Assembly (NCBI RefSeq): GCF_005434945.1
Contig: NZ_SKCH01000006.1
Location: 1-64,000, forward strand
Reading direction: 5' to 3'
Length of the DNA stretch: 64,000 nucleotides
Source of the DNA: Prescottella subtropica
Lineage (GTDB): Bacteria > Actinomycetota > Actinomycetes > Mycobacteriales > Mycobacteriaceae
Position 1 is the stretch's first letter; the number at the start of each line of letters is the position of its first letter. The notes beneath the pieces are model-generated. The model had not been told where the DNA came from, did no database searches, and saw only the letters and a program-made list of their open reading frames with translations. A program made the position numbers and the translations under genes. Shown in pieces: positions 38,516-48,200 of this stretch.

Positions 38516-38571
38516 GACACCGAACGGCCCGCCCTCGTCCGCGACCGGACGGGGGCGGGCCGTTCGGTGTC
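38516..38571. terminator. Bidirectional terminator between enoyl-CoA hydratase and ung
   Basis: A perfect 19-bp stem pairs 38516-38534 with 38553-38571, and the enclosed loop can form a smaller CGTCCG/CGGACG stem. It starts nine bases after the hydratase stop and overlaps the ung stop codon (38570-38572). It therefore serves both converging genes. Confidence 0.8.
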
Positions 38572-39247
38572 AGGTCAGATGCCAGTCCACCGGGTCGGCG
38601 CCGAGTTCGGTGAGCAGCGTGTTGGCGCGGCTGAACGGGTGGGAGCCGAAGAAGCCGCGGGACGCGGACAGCGGTGACGGGTGTGCGGATTCGACGGTCG
38701 GCACGTCACCGAGCATCGGTTTCAGGGTGGCGGCGTCCCGGCCCCACAGGATCGCGACCATCGGGGTGCCGCGGGCGACGAGCGCCCGGATGGCCTGTTC
38801 GGTGACCGCTTCCCAGCCCTTGCGCCGATGGGATCCGGCGTTTCCCGGTTCGACGGTGAGCACCCGGTTGAGCAGCAGCACGCCGTGCCGCGCCCACGGG
38901 GTGAGGTCGCCGTTCGACGGTGTCGGGTAGCCGAGGTCCCGGGTGTACTCGGCGAAGATGTTGTTCAGACTGCGCGGCACGGGCCGCACATCGGGGGCCA
39001 CCGAGAAGCTCAGTCCCACAGCATGTCCCGGTGTCGGGTACGGGTCCTGCCCGACGATGAGCACCCGGACGTCGGCGAACGGCTGGGTGAAGGCTCGCAG
39101 CACGTTCTCGCCCGCGGGCAGGTAGCCGCGGCCGGCGGTGTTCTCGGCGCGCAGGAATTCGCCCATCTCGGCGATCCGGCTCTCCACCGGTGCCAGCGCC
39201 GTCGCCCACCCGGGCTCGACGAGGTCGGTCAGGGGCTTGCCGGTCAT
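38570..39247 (-). CDS. ung: Uracil-DNA glycosylase
   Basis: Ung removes uracil from DNA. It has 225 residues with the family-1 catalytic motif [17 protein letters not shown] (about 66-82), containing the water-activating Asp, and the leucine-loop motif [14 protein letters not shown] (about 188-201), containing the catalytic His. The ATG at 39247 overlaps the gamma-carbonic anhydrase stop (ATGA). It is the last gene of a thiL-gammaCA-ung unit, and its stop lies inside a terminator stem. Confidence 0.97.
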   Translation of the reverse strand: MTGKPLTDLVEPGWATALAPVESRIAEMGEFLRAENTAGRGYLPAGENVLRAFTQPFADVRVLIVGQDPYPTPGHAVGLSFSVAPDVRPVPRSLNNIFAEYTRDLGYPTPSNGDLTPWARHGVLLLNRVLTVEPGNAGSHRRKGWEAVTEQAIRALVARGTPMVAILWGRDAATLKPMLGDVPTVESAHPSPLSASRGFFGSHPFSRANTLLTELGADPVDWHLT

Positions 39248-39768
39248 CCGTCGATCCGCCGCAGCGCATCGCGGTAGTACACCGCATTCGCCTGGTACAG
39301 CTTCACATTGAGGTCGAGGTGCCCCTCCGGGACCTCGTAGCCCGCACGCACCTTCGCCGGCACGCCGAGCGCCATGCTGCGCGGCGGAACCTCGAACTTG
39401 AAGGGCACCACGGCCCCGGCACCGACGACCGACCCGGCGCCGATCGTCGCACCGTTGAGCACGATCGACCCGGACGCGACGAGGCAGTCGTCGCCGATCG
39501 TGGCGCCCTCGATGTGCGCGTTGTGGCCGACGACGCAGCCCGCCCCGATGACCGTCGCGTCGATCGACGTGCAGTGCACGACGGTGCCGTCCTGGATGTT
39601 GGTGCCCGCACCGATGCTGATGGTGCCGTAGTCGCCGCGCAGGACGGCGCCCGGCCAGACCGAGACGCCCGGGCCGAGGGTGACCGCGCCGATCACGACC
39701 GCGTCGGGGTGGACGTAGGCGTCCGGCGCGATGTCCGGCTCGCGCTCACCGAGTGCATAGATAGCCAT
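39244..39768 (-). CDS. Gamma-class carbonic anhydrase-like protein
   Basis: This 174-residue left-handed beta-helix protein carries hexapeptide repeats (IGxGxxV patterns) and the His ligands VVHC and VGHNAHIEG expected of gamma-carbonic anhydrases and PaaY/YrdA relatives. It may interconvert CO2 and bicarbonate, but many family members have no proven activity. ATG at 39768, nine bases after the thiL stop. It overlaps ung by 4 bases. Confidence 0.88.
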   Translation of the reverse strand: MAIYALGEREPDIAPDAYVHPDAVVIGAVTLGPGVSVWPGAVLRGDYGTISIGAGTNIQDGTVVHCTSIDATVIGAGCVVGHNAHIEGATIGDDCLVASGSIVLNGATIGAGSVVGAGAVVPFKFEVPPRSMALGVPAKVRAGYEVPEGHLDLNVKLYQANAVYYRDALRRIDG

Positions 39769-39777
39769 GCGTGCAAC

Positions 39778-40776
39778 CTATCGGGCGTCGAAACTCTGCC
39801 AACCGCCGGACGCCGGCCGTTCCCGTCCGTCGACGAGGACCGCCGGACCGTCCCCCACCACGGTGACGTCACCGATCACCGTCCAGCCGTCGGGCAGCGC
39901 GGTCCGCGGCGGGAACGTCGCGGCGAGCGCATGATCCTCCCCGCCGGTGAGGATCCACTCGAACGGATCGGCGCCCAGTTCCGCGGCCGCGGCCGCCAGG
40001 TCCGGGCCGGGTCCGAGCAGGCCGCGGTCGAGGCGGATCCGGACGCCGGACGCGTCCGCGATGTGCCCGAGGTCGGCGACGAGACCGTCGGAGACGTCCG
40101 TCATCGCGTGCGCTCCGGCCCGGGCCGCATCGACACCGGCGCCGTACGGCGGGGTCGGCACCCGGTGGGCGTCGACCACCGCCGCGAACAGCGACTCCTG
40201 CCCGCGGCCGGCGAGCAGCACCGCCAGGCCCGCCGCCGACCGGCCGAGCGTGCCCGCGACCGCGACCACGTCACCGGGCCGCGCCCCCGACCGCAGCACC
40301 GGCGCCCGGCCCTCGAGGTCGCCGAGCACCGTCACCGACACCACCACCGCATCGGACTGCACCAGGTCTCCCCCGACGACCCCGGCGCCCAGCGCCTCCG
40401 CCGCCTCCCCGAGCCCGTCCGAGATGCCTGCCGCGACGGCCACCGGGGTGTCCGCGGGGCAGCCCAGCGACACCAGGAACGCGGTCGGCCGTCCGCCCAT
40501 CGCCGCGATGTCCGCGCCGTTCTGCGCCACCGCTTTCCGCCCGACCTGTTCGGGTGTCGACCAGTCCAACCGGAAATGTCGGCCCTCGACGAGCATGTCC
40601 GCAGACACCGCCACCCGGCCGTCGCCGGCGCGGACGAGCGCGGCGTCGTCCCCGGGACCGAGCAGCGTCGTGGCCGGCTGCCGGCGCCCCTGCACGGCAC
40701 GCCCGATGACGGCGAACTCACCGACCTGCGCGACGGTCCGGCCGGTGTCGTCCTGCGGTGCGCGCGCGGCGTCGAT
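39778..40776 (-). CDS. thiL: Thiamine-monophosphate kinase ThiL
   Basis: ThiL phosphorylates thiamine monophosphate to the active diphosphate. The 332-residue core contains VGEFAVIGRAV, GPGDDAALV (Mg-ATP aspartates), SADMLVEGRHF, GGDLVQSDAV and MTDVSDGLVADLGHIA, all typical. No ATG, GTG or TTG exists in frame between 40953 and the conserved core. AGGGAGA followed six bases later by ATC (40776; another ATC at 40779) suggests a rare ATC start. The only canonical alternative, GTG at 40953, would lie inside the divergent Lrp-type gene and has a poorly spaced ribosome site. Confidence 0.88.
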   Translation of the reverse strand: MDAARAPQDDTGRTVAQVGEFAVIGRAVQGRRQPATTLLGPGDDAALVRAGDGRVAVSADMLVEGRHFRLDWSTPEQVGRKAVAQNGADIAAMGGRPTAFLVSLGCPADTPVAVAAGISDGLGEAAEALGAGVVGGDLVQSDAVVVSVTVLGDLEGRAPVLRSGARPGDVVAVAGTLGRSAAGLAVLLAGRGQESLFAAVVDAHRVPTPPYGAGVDAARAGAHAMTDVSDGLVADLGHIADASGVRIRLDRGLLGPGPDLAAAAAELGADPFEWILTGGEDHALAATFPPRTALPDGWTVIGDVTVVGDGPAVLVDGRERPASGGWQSFDAR

Positions 40777-40787
40777 GATGTTCTCCC

Positions 40788-40819
40788 TGGGTCGTTCGAG
40801 TGCTGGGTCGTTCGAGTGC
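40788..40819. repeat. Perfect 16-bp tandem duplication upstream of thiL
   Basis: TGGGTCGTTCGAGTGC occurs twice without a gap (40788-40803 and 40804-40819). It abuts the presumed thiL ribosome site and lies in the thiL/Lrp-type divergent space. As 16 is not a multiple of three, it changes any reading frame that crosses it. Confidence 0.9.
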
Positions 40820-40892
40820 GGTCCGGTACCTTTTAGATGCGGTGACTCTACCGAGGTGACAGCGCGCGACGACGGGAAGGGACGGACCCGCG

Positions 40893-41138
40893 GTGCAGGC
40901 TTTCGTACTGATCCAGACCGAGGTCGGCAAGGCCGCCGCGGTCGCGGCGGCACTCTCCCGGATTCCCGGTGTCACCTCCGCCGAGGACGTCCTCGGACCG
41001 TACGACGTGATCGCCCGCGTCGGCGCGCCCGCCTCGACGGGGGTGTCCGACGTCGTGGACGACATGAAGAAGGTCCGGGGCATCACCCGCATCCTGACCT
41101 GCCAGATCGCGGCACCCGCCGCACCGACCGAGAACTGA
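40893..41138 (+). CDS. Lrp/AsnC ligand-binding (RAM) domain protein
   Basis: This 81-residue protein consists only of the AsnC/Lrp C-terminal effector domain: QAFVLIQTEVGKAAAVAAAL, then SAEDVLGPYDVIARVGA and a C-terminal TRILTCQIA. No helix-turn-helix is present, so it cannot bind DNA alone in the usual way. It may be an amino-acid-sensing or scaffold protein. GTG at 40893 is preceded by GGGAAGGGA. It is followed one base later by the DUF3515 gene. Confidence 0.88.
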   Translation: MQAFVLIQTEVGKAAAVAAALSRIPGVTSAEDVLGPYDVIARVGAPASTGVSDVVDDMKKVRGITRILTCQIAAPAAPTEN

Positions 41139-41139
41139 G

Positions 41140-41751
41140 ATGGCTGAACCGGAACACCCTGCCCCCGCCCCCTCCGAACACGACGGCACCGAGCACGACG
41201 ACACCGGCACCGCCGAGAAGCGGCACCCGGCGCTGATCGCGACCGCGGTCGCGCTGCCCGTGGCACTCGTCATCGGCATCATCGCCGCCGCCGCGATCGC
41301 GAACCGCTCCCCGGCCCTCGAACCGGTCGGACTCGGTCCCGTCGAAGCGCCTGCGGCAACGTCACCGGAGTGCGGCACCCTGATGGCCGAGCTGCCCGAG
41401 AATCTCGGCGACTACACCCGCGCCGAATTGCGCGACCCGGCACCCGAGGCGACCGCCGCATGGCAGCAGGCCGAGGGCGACCCCGTCGTGCTGCGCTGCG
41501 GTCTGCCGCGGCCGCCCGAGTTCGACCAGGCGGCGGCGCTGAGCGTCGTCGACGGCGTGCAGTGGTTCGAGATCTCCGGCGCCCCGCAGGGCATCGACGC
41601 CAGCACGTGGTACGCCGTCGACCGCGGTGTGTACGTCGCGCTCACCGTCCCGAACGGGTCGGGTCCGACGCCGCTGCAGGACGCGTCCGCGGCCGTCGCG
41701 CAGGTGCTGCCGGCGCAGCCGCTCGATCCGGCACCCGTACCCGGGTCGTAG
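41140..41751 (+). CDS. DUF3515 membrane-anchored protein
   Basis: This 203-residue protein has a hydrophilic acidic N-terminus (about 1-28), one membrane segment (about 30-55) and an external domain with CGTLMAELPENLGDY and VLRCGLPRPPEF. The two cysteines could form a disulfide. It matches the actinobacterial DUF3515 family, whose function is unknown, and lies beside thiL and ddl as in mycobacteria. ATG at 41140, one base after the Lrp-type stop. Convergent with ddl. Confidence 0.88.
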   Translation: MAEPEHPAPAPSEHDGTEHDDTGTAEKRHPALIATAVALPVALVIGIIAAAAIANRSPALEPVGLGPVEAPAATSPECGTLMAELPENLGDYTRAELRDPAPEATAAWQQAEGDPVVLRCGLPRPPEFDQAAALSVVDGVQWFEISGAPQGIDASTWYAVDRGVYVALTVPNGSGPTPLQDASAAVAQVLPAQPLDPAPVPGS

Positions 41752-41769
41752 GACACCCCCGGGTCCGGG

Positions 41770-41788
41770 CTCCGGTGGTCTACCGGAG
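41770..41788. terminator. Short hairpin between DUF3515 gene and ddl
   Basis: A 7-bp stem CTCCGGT/ACCGGAG with a 5-base loop spans the ddl stop, 18 bases past the DUF3515 stop. It is modest and has no T tract. Confidence 0.4.
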
Positions 41789-42886
41789 TCCGGTGCCCCG
41801 CGCGAGGGCCGTGTCGACGAGCGTCGACACCAGGTCGGCGTACTCGACACCGGCCGCCTGCCACATCCGCGGGAACATCGAGATCGACGTGAACCCGGGC
41901 ATCGTGTTGATCTCGTTGATCACCGGGCCGTCGGCGGTGACGAAGAAGTCGACGCGGGCCAGGCCCTGGCAGTCGAGTGCCCGGAACGCGCGGACCGCCA
42001 GTTCCCGGATCTGCTCGCTGACGTCGTCGTCGAGCTTGGCCGGGACGTCGAACTCGCACACGTCGTCGAGGTACTTGGTGTCGAAGTCGTAGAACGCGGA
42101 GTCGTCGCCGTCGGTGTCCGGCATCCGGATCTCGGCGACCACGCTCGCGCGGACGTCGCCGTCGGCGAATTCGAGGACACCGCACTCGACCTCACGGCCG
42201 ACGATGCCGGACTCCACGATCACCTTCGGGTCGTGTCGGCGCGCCTCCGCGACGGCCTCGTCGAGTCGGGCCCAGTCCGCGACGCGGGTGATGCCGATCG
42301 ACGACCCGCCGCGGGCCGGCTTGACGAACACCGGCAGCTGCAGCTGCTGCTTCTGCTCCTCGGTGAGCGTCTCGGTGCCGGGGCGCAGCACCACCTGGAA
42401 GCCGACGGGCAGCCCCTCGGCGGCCAGCAGTTTCTTGGTGAACTCCTTGTCCATGCCGGCGGCGCTCGCGAGCACACCGGGACCGACGTACGGGATGCCC
42501 GCGAGTTCGAGCAGGCCCTGGATGGTGCCGTCCTCCCCGTACGCACCGTGCAGGACGGGGAACACGACATCCACGGATGCCAGGGTCCGGCTCTTCTCGG
42601 TCTCGTCGAGCGCGACCAGCGCACCCGCACGGGTGGGGTCCGCAGTCAGCGCCAGTGCCGCCCCGGTCGCGTCGACCGTCGGCATCGAACGGTCCCGGAT
42701 CGCCAGCGACGCCGGATCGGTGGAGCCGAGAACCCACGCACCGTCCGTCGTGATCCCGACGGGAACGACGTCGTAGCGCTCGGGATCGAGGTTCGTCAGG
42801 ACACTGCCTGCGGACACACAGGACACCGAATGCTCGTTACTGCGGCCACCGAAGACGACGGCGACCCTGGTACGCGGATTGTTCAC
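41780..42886 (-). CDS. ddl: D-alanine-D-alanine ligase
   Basis: Ddl joins two D-alanines with ATP for peptidoglycan synthesis. It has 368 residues. An N-terminal [16 protein letters not shown] is followed by [22 protein letters not shown]-grasp [40 protein letters not shown] and a C-terminal LVDTALARG. Catalytic Glu and Mg-ligand Glu/Asn residues are all present. GTG at 42886. gpsA lies 69 bases upstream in the same direction. Confidence 0.97.
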   Translation of the reverse strand: MNNPRTRVAVVFGGRSNEHSVSCVSAGSVLTNLDPERYDVVPVGITTDGAWVLGSTDPASLAIRDRSMPTVDATGAALALTADPTRAGALVALDETEKSRTLASVDVVFPVLHGAYGEDGTIQGLLELAGIPYVGPGVLASAAGMDKEFTKKLLAAEGLPVGFQVVLRPGTETLTEEQKQQLQLPVFVKPARGGSSIGITRVADWARLDEAVAEARRHDPKVIVESGIVGREVECGVLEFADGDVRASVVAEIRMPDTDGDDSAFYDFDTKYLDDVCEFDVPAKLDDDVSEQIRELAVRAFRALDCQGLARVDFFVTADGPVINEINTMPGFTSISMFPRMWQAAGVEYADLVSTLVDTALARGTGLR

Positions 42887-42955
42887 GCCCCAAACCGTAC
42901 CGTTGCGGGGCGCCTGCGACCGAACCGACCGAACACCCCGGACGACGGTCGCCGG

Positions 42956-43954
42956 TCACTCGGGTCTGACGCGGCGACCCAGCAGCATGCCGACGGCGTC
43001 GTGCACGGACATCCCCTCGTGGCACACCCGGTGCACGGCATCGGTGAGCGGCATCTCGACACCGTGCGCGGCGGCGAGTGCCCGCACCGACGTGCAGGAC
43101 TTGACGCCCTCGGCGACCTGCCCGTTGGTGGCGGCCTGCGCGCTCTCGAGGGATCCGCCGCGGCCGAGTCGTTCCCCGAAGGAGCGGTTGCGGGACAGCG
43201 GTGACGTGCACGTCGCGACCAGATCGCCGACCCCGGCGAGGCCTGCGAGGGTCGCCGCGTTGGCACCGAGGGCGACCCCGAGCCGGATGATCTCGGCGAG
43301 GCCCCGGGTGATCAGGCTCGCGACGGTGTTCTCACCCAGTCCGATGCCCGACGCCATCCCGCACGCCAGCGCGATCACGTTCTTGCACGCGCCGCCGATC
43401 TCGCAGCCGACCACGTCGGTGTTGGTGTACGGACGGAAATATCCTGTGGCACACGACTTCTGGACGGCCATGGCGCGCGCCTCGTCGGTGCACGCCACGA
43501 CGGTGGCGGCGGGCTGACCGAGGGCGATCTCGCGGGCCAGGTTCGGCCCCGACAGCACCGCGACCCGTGCCGGATCGACCGCGGCGACCTGGGAGATCAC
43601 CTCACTCATCCGCAGCAGGGTGCCGCTCTCGATGCCCTTGGCCAGGCTCAGCAGCGTCGCGTCCGGGCCGATCGCACCCGACCAGCGTTCGAGATTGCCG
43701 CGCAACGACTGTGACGGCACCGCGAGCACCACCAGATCCGCCCCGCCCAGCGCCTCCTCGTGGTCGGCCGTCGCGGTCACCGTGGCGGGCAGCGTGATGC
43801 CGGGCAGATAGTCGGGGTTCTCGTGCCGCGCGACGACGGCGTCGGCGATCTCGGCGCGCCGCGCCCACAACGTCACGTCGGTGCCCGCGTCCGCGAGGAC
43901 CTTCGCGAATGCGGTCCCCCACGAACCAGCCCCCAGCACTGCAGCCTTGCTCAC
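42956..43954 (-). CDS. gpsA: Glycerol-3-phosphate dehydrogenase [NAD(P)+]
   Basis: GpsA makes sn-glycerol-3-phosphate for phospholipids. It has 332 residues with Rossmann start [20 protein letters not shown] (4-23), [32 protein letters not shown] and catalytic region [16 protein letters not shown], then [12 protein letters not shown]. The start GTG at 43954 gives MSKAAVLG. It is divergent from fbiD, with 137 bases between. Confidence 0.96.
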   Translation of the reverse strand: MSKAAVLGAGSWGTAFAKVLADAGTDVTLWARRAEIADAVVARHENPDYLPGITLPATVTATADHEEALGGADLVVLAVPSQSLRGNLERWSGAIGPDATLLSLAKGIESGTLLRMSEVISQVAAVDPARVAVLSGPNLAREIALGQPAATVVACTDEARAMAVQKSCATGYFRPYTNTDVVGCEIGGACKNVIALACGMASGIGLGENTVASLITRGLAEIIRLGVALGANAATLAGLAGVGDLVATCTSPLSRNRSFGERLGRGGSLESAQAATNGQVAEGVKSCTSVRALAAAHGVEMPLTDAVHRVCHEGMSVHDAVGMLLGRRVRPE

Positions 43955-44091
43955 GCCGCCCCTCCGATCCGCTCATGCCGTTCCGCTCCCGGCCGCGCAC
44001 CGCACCGACCGCTCGCCGAACACGATATCCCGCCGTCGCACCCCGTCGCCGGTCGTGCGGCCCCGACGCGGCGGCTGGCACTATTGCGCGC

Positions 44092-44808
44092 ATGGACGCG
44101 GAGCACCGAGCCGGACGGGCGGTACACACGCATGTCCTCGTCGCGGTCAAGGAACTGTGCCTGGCCAAGTCGCGCCTGGCCGAACATCTCGCCCCCGGCG
44201 ACCGGACCGCGCTGGTGGCGGCGATGCTGCACGACACGCTCACCACGCTCACCGGGGCCGGGTTCGGTGCCGACCCCGGATCGGGGGTGACGGTCGTGAG
44301 TCCCGACCCGGCGGTGGCCGCGATCGCCGCCGCACACGGTGTCCGCTATCTGCCGGATCCGTGTCCCGCGGACACCGGGGAGTCCGGTCTCAACACGGCT
44401 CTCGCTGCCGCCGCACACGACGTCCTCGTGTGGTCCCCCGCCGCGGATCTGGTGGCGCTGCAGGCCGATCTGCCGGCGCTGTGCGGCCGCGAACTGCTGG
44501 ATGCGCTCACCTCGGCCCGCCGGGTCGGGCGGGCAATCGTGGTGGACCACACCGGTACCGGCACCGCGGCTCTGTTCGCGTGCGGCCCCGGTCGCCGGCT
44601 CGCCCCGCGGTTCGGCACGGGTTCCGCGGCCCGGCACGTCGCCTCCGGTGCGCTCGCCCTGGACGGGGACTGGCCGGGCCTGCGGCAGGACGTGGACACG
44701 GTCGCCGATCTGGCCGCGGTCGCTCGCCTCGGTGCGGGTCCCTGCACGCGCGTCGTCCTCGACGGCCTCGCGTGTACGCCGGGTGTCGGGTACTCGCCGC
44801 AGCCGTGA
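44092..44808 (+). CDS. fbiD: Phosphoenolpyruvate/2-phospholactate guanylyltransferase (FbiD/CofC)
   Basis: FbiD activates phosphoenolpyruvate with GTP, the first step of coenzyme F420 side-chain assembly. It has 238 residues. LVAVKELCLAKSRLAEHLA (about 15-33) is the nucleotide-binding start, followed by GESGLNTALAAAA, LQADLPAL and HTGTGTAALFACGP. It corresponds to M. tuberculosis Rv2983 next to ppk. ATG at 44092; longer in-frame starts would overlap gpsA. F420 use is consistent with the PPOX-class gene at 52124. Confidence 0.92.
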   Translation: MDAEHRAGRAVHTHVLVAVKELCLAKSRLAEHLAPGDRTALVAAMLHDTLTTLTGAGFGADPGSGVTVVSPDPAVAAIAAAHGVRYLPDPCPADTGESGLNTALAAAAHDVLVWSPAADLVALQADLPALCGRELLDALTSARRVGRAIVVDHTGTGTAALFACGPGRRLAPRFGTGSAARHVASGALALDGDWPGLRQDVDTVADLAAVARLGAGPCTRVVLDGLACTPGVGYSPQP

Positions 44809-44859
44809 ACGGCGCGTGATCGATTGTCTCGCCTGGGATTCTCGAGGGATGATCGACAC

Positions 44860-47076
44860 GTGACCAACGGGAGAGCAGTCGAACCACGCACAGACGCCGG
44901 GCCGACAGCGGACGACGGTTCCGATGCCGATCGCAGGACCGTGACGGGAGGTCCGCAGTCGCCGCGGATCCCGGCCGCGCCACCGGCCGCGACACCGACC
45001 GGCAGCCCCGACGGCGGACTGCCGCCCGATCGTTACCTCAATCGGGAGCTGAGCTGGCTCGACTTCAACTCGCGTGTCCTGACACTCGCGGAGGATGCCT
45101 CGCTGCCGCTTCTCGAGCGCGCGAAGTTCCTGGCGATCTTCGCGTCGAACCTCGACGAGTTCTACATGGTGCGCGTCGCCGGACTCAAGCGCCGCGACGA
45201 AACCGGGCTGTCCGTCCGCTCGGCCGACGGCCTGTCACCGCGAGAACAGTTGGCGTTGATCGGTGCTCGGACACAGGAGATCGCGGACCGGCATGCGCGG
45301 GTGTTCCTCGACGCGGTCCTTCCGGCACTCTCCGGTGAGGGCATTTCGATCATCGGCTGGTCCGATCTCGACACCGCCGAACGCAGCCGACTCTCCGCGC
45401 ACTTCCACGAGCAGGTGTTCCCGGTCCTGACCCCGCTCGCCGTCGATCCGGCGCACCCGTTCCCCTACATCAGCGGCCTGAGCCTGAACCTGGCGGTGAC
45501 GGTCAAGGACGCGACCACCGGCGGCGAGCACTTCGCGCGGGTGAAGGTGCCGGACAACGTCGACCGGTTCACGCGGGTCACCCGCACCGCCGGCGCCCCC
45601 GGTGCCGTGCCCGCGTTCCTGCCCACCGAGGATCTGATCGCCGCGCACCTCGATGTCCTCTTCCCCGGCATGCAGGTCGTCGAACACCATGCCTTCCGGG
45701 TCACCCGCAACGCGGACTTCGAGGTCGAGGAGGACCGGGACGAGGACCTCCTGCAGGCCCTCGAACGCGAACTGGCCCGGCGCCGGTTCGGTTCCCCCGT
45801 CCGGCTCGAGGTGGCCGACGACATGACCGAGCACATGCTCGAACTGCTGCTGCGGGAACTCGACGTCGACCCCGGTGACGTCATCCAGGTGCCCGGCCTG
45901 CTCGACCTGTCGTGCCTGTGGCAGGTGTACGGTGTGGACCGGCCGAACCTCAAGGACGCCCCGTTCGTTCCCGCGACGCATCCCGCGTTCGGGGAACGGG
46001 AGACCCCCAAGAGCGTGTTCTCCACACTGCGCGACGGCGACGTACTGGTGCAGCATCCGTACGACTCGTTCTCGACGAGCGTGCAACGGTTCATCGAGCA
46101 GGCCGCCGCCGACCCCCAGGTCCTCGCGATCAAACAGACGCTCTACCGGACGTCGGGCGACTCACCGATCGTCAACGCGCTCGTCGACGCCGCCGAGGCG
46201 GGCAAGCAGGTCGTGGCCCTCGTCGAGATCAAGGCCCGCTTCGACGAGCAGGCGAACATCAAGTGGGCGCGCAAGCTCGAGCAGGCCGGCGTCCACGTCG
46301 TGTACGGACTCGTCGGACTCAAGACGCATTGCAAGACATGCCTGGTCGTCCGCCGGGAAGGGTCGACGATCCGCCGCTACTGCCACATCGGTACCGGCAA
46401 CTACAACCCGAAGACCGCACGACTGTACGAGGACGTCGGCCTGCTGACCGCGGCACCGGAGATCGGGGCCGACCTCACGGACCTGTTCAATTCGCTGACC
46501 GGCTATTCACGAAAGTCGCAGTACCGCAATCTCCTCGTCGCCCCCTACGGGGTCCGTGGCGGCATCATCGACCGGATCGAGGCCGAGATCGCGCACCGGA
46601 AGTCGGGCCGGGAGGCGGGAATCCGACTGAAGGCGAACGCGCTCGTCGACGAACAGGTGATCGACGCCCTCTACCGGGCGTCCCGGGCCGGTGTCCCGGT
46701 GCGGATCGTGGTGCGCGGCATCTGCGCACTCAAGCCGGGGGTCCCGGGGCTGAGCGAGAACATCGAGGTCCGCTCGATTCTCGGCCGATTCCTCGAACAT
46801 TCCCGCATCATGCACTTCCGGGGCACGAACGAGTTCTGGATCGGCAGCGCGGACATGATGCACCGCAACCTCGATCGGCGCGTCGAGGTGATGGCACAGG
46901 TCAAGGATCCGCGGCTGACCCGTCAGCTCGACGAGATGTTCGAATCCGCGCTCGATCCGACGACGCGATGCTGGGTGCTGCAGGCCGACAGCAGTTGGCA
47001 GGCCTCCCCTGCCCGCGGCGAGAAGGTGCGCGAGCATCAGGAAGAGATGATGCGCCGCCGCCGGGTCAACGGATGA
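44860..47076 (+). CDS. ppk: Polyphosphate kinase 1
   Basis: PPK1 makes inorganic polyphosphate from ATP, a stress and phosphate reserve. It has 738 residues. After a low-complexity start come [15 protein letters not shown] (N domain), [19 protein letters not shown], the autophosphorylation-site region [38 protein letters not shown] and [23 protein letters not shown] at 44860 gives [10 protein letters not shown] longer frame from 44824 is possible but less likely. mutT1 follows. Confidence 0.96.
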   Translation: MTNGRAVEPRTDAGPTADDGSDADRRTVTGGPQSPRIPAAPPAATPTGSPDGGLPPDRYLNRELSWLDFNSRVLTLAEDASLPLLERAKFLAIFASNLDEFYMVRVAGLKRRDETGLSVRSADGLSPREQLALIGARTQEIADRHARVFLDAVLPALSGEGISIIGWSDLDTAERSRLSAHFHEQVFPVLTPLAVDPAHPFPYISGLSLNLAVTVKDATTGGEHFARVKVPDNVDRFTRVTRTAGAPGAVPAFLPTEDLIAAHLDVLFPGMQVVEHHAFRVTRNADFEVEEDRDEDLLQALERELARRRFGSPVRLEVADDMTEHMLELLLRELDVDPGDVIQVPGLLDLSCLWQVYGVDRPNLKDAPFVPATHPAFGERETPKSVFSTLRDGDVLVQHPYDSFSTSVQRFIEQAAADPQVLAIKQTLYRTSGDSPIVNALVDAAEAGKQVVALVEIKARFDEQANIKWARKLEQAGVHVVYGLVGLKTHCKTCLVVRREGSTIRRYCHIGTGNYNPKTARLYEDVGLLTAAPEIGADLTDLFNSLTGYSRKSQYRNLLVAPYGVRGGIIDRIEAEIAHRKSGREAGIRLKANALVDEQVIDALYRASRAGVPVRIVVRGICALKPGVPGLSENIEVRSILGRFLEHSRIMHFRGTNEFWIGSADMMHRNLDRRVEVMAQVKDPRLTRQLDEMFESALDPTTRCWVLQADSSWQASPARGEKVREHQEEMMRRRRVNG

Positions 47077-47125
47077 CCGCATCGTGGACCGGTACCGGCC
47101 GTGGTCGACGGAAGGAACGATTCCT

Positions 47126-48088
47126 TTGAGTCCCCAGCATCCTCACCCCGACAATCCGACGATCGGTAAACCCGTGAAGGCGAATATCTTCGCAGCAGGG
47201 GCCGTGTTGTGGCGGAAGTCTCCATCGAATCCGGACGAGATCGAGATCGCTCTCATCCACCGTCCCCGGTACGACGACTGGTCGTTTCCCAAGGGGAAAC
47301 TCGACCCCGGTGAAACCTCGATCATTGCGGCGGTGCGGGAGATTCGCGAGGAAACCGGGCTCGACGCGCAATTGGGAAGATATCTGTCGGGTGTGACCTA
47401 TCCGATACCCGGGCATCGTAAATTGAAAAGGGTCGAATACTGGGCGGCCGAGGCGGTCTCGGGGGAATTCGTCCCCAACGACGAGGTCGACGAGTTGCGC
47501 TGGCTGGCCCCGGACGCGGTACCCGAGCAACTCTCGTATCCGATGGACCGGACCATCCTGCGGCGGTTCGCGCAACTACCCGCGGACACGACGACGGTGC
47601 TGCTCGTCCGGCATGCGAAGGCCGGCAGCCGCAAGACGTACAGCGGCGACGACACCCTCCGCCCCCTCGAGACCAAGGGTCAGCTCCAGGCGGAAGCCCT
47701 TGTCCCCCAGCTACACGCGTTCGGGGCGAGTGACATCACGTCCGCCGACCGCACCCGTTGCGTCGAGACCGTCGACCCCCTCGCCGCGACGATCGGGGTC
47801 CCGGTACGGATCGAACCGCTGCTGTCGGAAGAGGGGTATGCCGCCGACCCGGCCGCGGCCCACGCGCGTGTCCTCGAGATCGCCGCGCTCGGCGGCGTGC
47901 AGGTGATCTCCAGTCAGGGCGGCGTCATCCCCGATCTCCTGCAGTGGTGGGCCGATCGCGACGGTGTCGCCCTGCCGCCGGCCCGGAACCGCAAGGCCAG
48001 CGTGTGGGTCCTGTCGCTGTCGGATGGCCGACTCGTCGCGGCCGATCACCTCGACAGCCCGCTGCCCGTCGTGCGCACCGCGCACTAG
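47126..48088 (+). CDS. mutT1: MutT1-type Nudix hydrolase with histidine phosphatase domain
   Basis: This two-domain sanitation enzyme corresponds to mycobacterial MutT1 (Rv2985), which degrades 8-oxo-dGTP and diadenosine polyphosphates. It has 320 residues. The Nudix box GKLDPGETSIIAAVREIREE (residues about 53-72, continuing TGL) is complete. A phosphoglycerate-mutase-like domain follows with VLLVRHAKAGS (about 166-176). The TTG at 47126 is preceded by GGAAGGA and gives MSPQHPHPDNPT. A GTG at 47084 would add 14 residues. The gene is adjacent to ppk, as in mycobacteria. Confidence 0.92.
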   Translation: MSPQHPHPDNPTIGKPVKANIFAAGAVLWRKSPSNPDEIEIALIHRPRYDDWSFPKGKLDPGETSIIAAVREIREETGLDAQLGRYLSGVTYPIPGHRKLKRVEYWAAEAVSGEFVPNDEVDELRWLAPDAVPEQLSYPMDRTILRRFAQLPADTTTVLLVRHAKAGSRKTYSGDDTLRPLETKGQLQAEALVPQLHAFGASDITSADRTRCVETVDPLAATIGVPVRIEPLLSEEGYAADPAAAHARVLEIAALGGVQVISSQGGVIPDLLQWWADRDGVALPPARNRKASVWVLSLSDGRLVAADHLDSPLPVVRTAH

Positions 48089-48108
48089 AACATTCGCTCT
48101 CCGAACAC

Positions 48109-48146
48109 GACTCGGCGGCCACGGGAGAACCCGTGGCCGCCGAGTC
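48109..48146. terminator. Bidirectional terminator between mutT1 and hupB
   Basis: A perfect 17-bp stem (GACTCGGCGGCCACGGG with its complement) surrounds an AGAA loop, 20 bases past the mutT1 stop and 54 bases past the hupB stop on the other strand. Confidence 0.8.
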
Positions 48147-48200
48147 GGTTACGGAGTATTCCGTTCGACGCGAACGCCGCAGCGCCTGTTCACACAGGAA

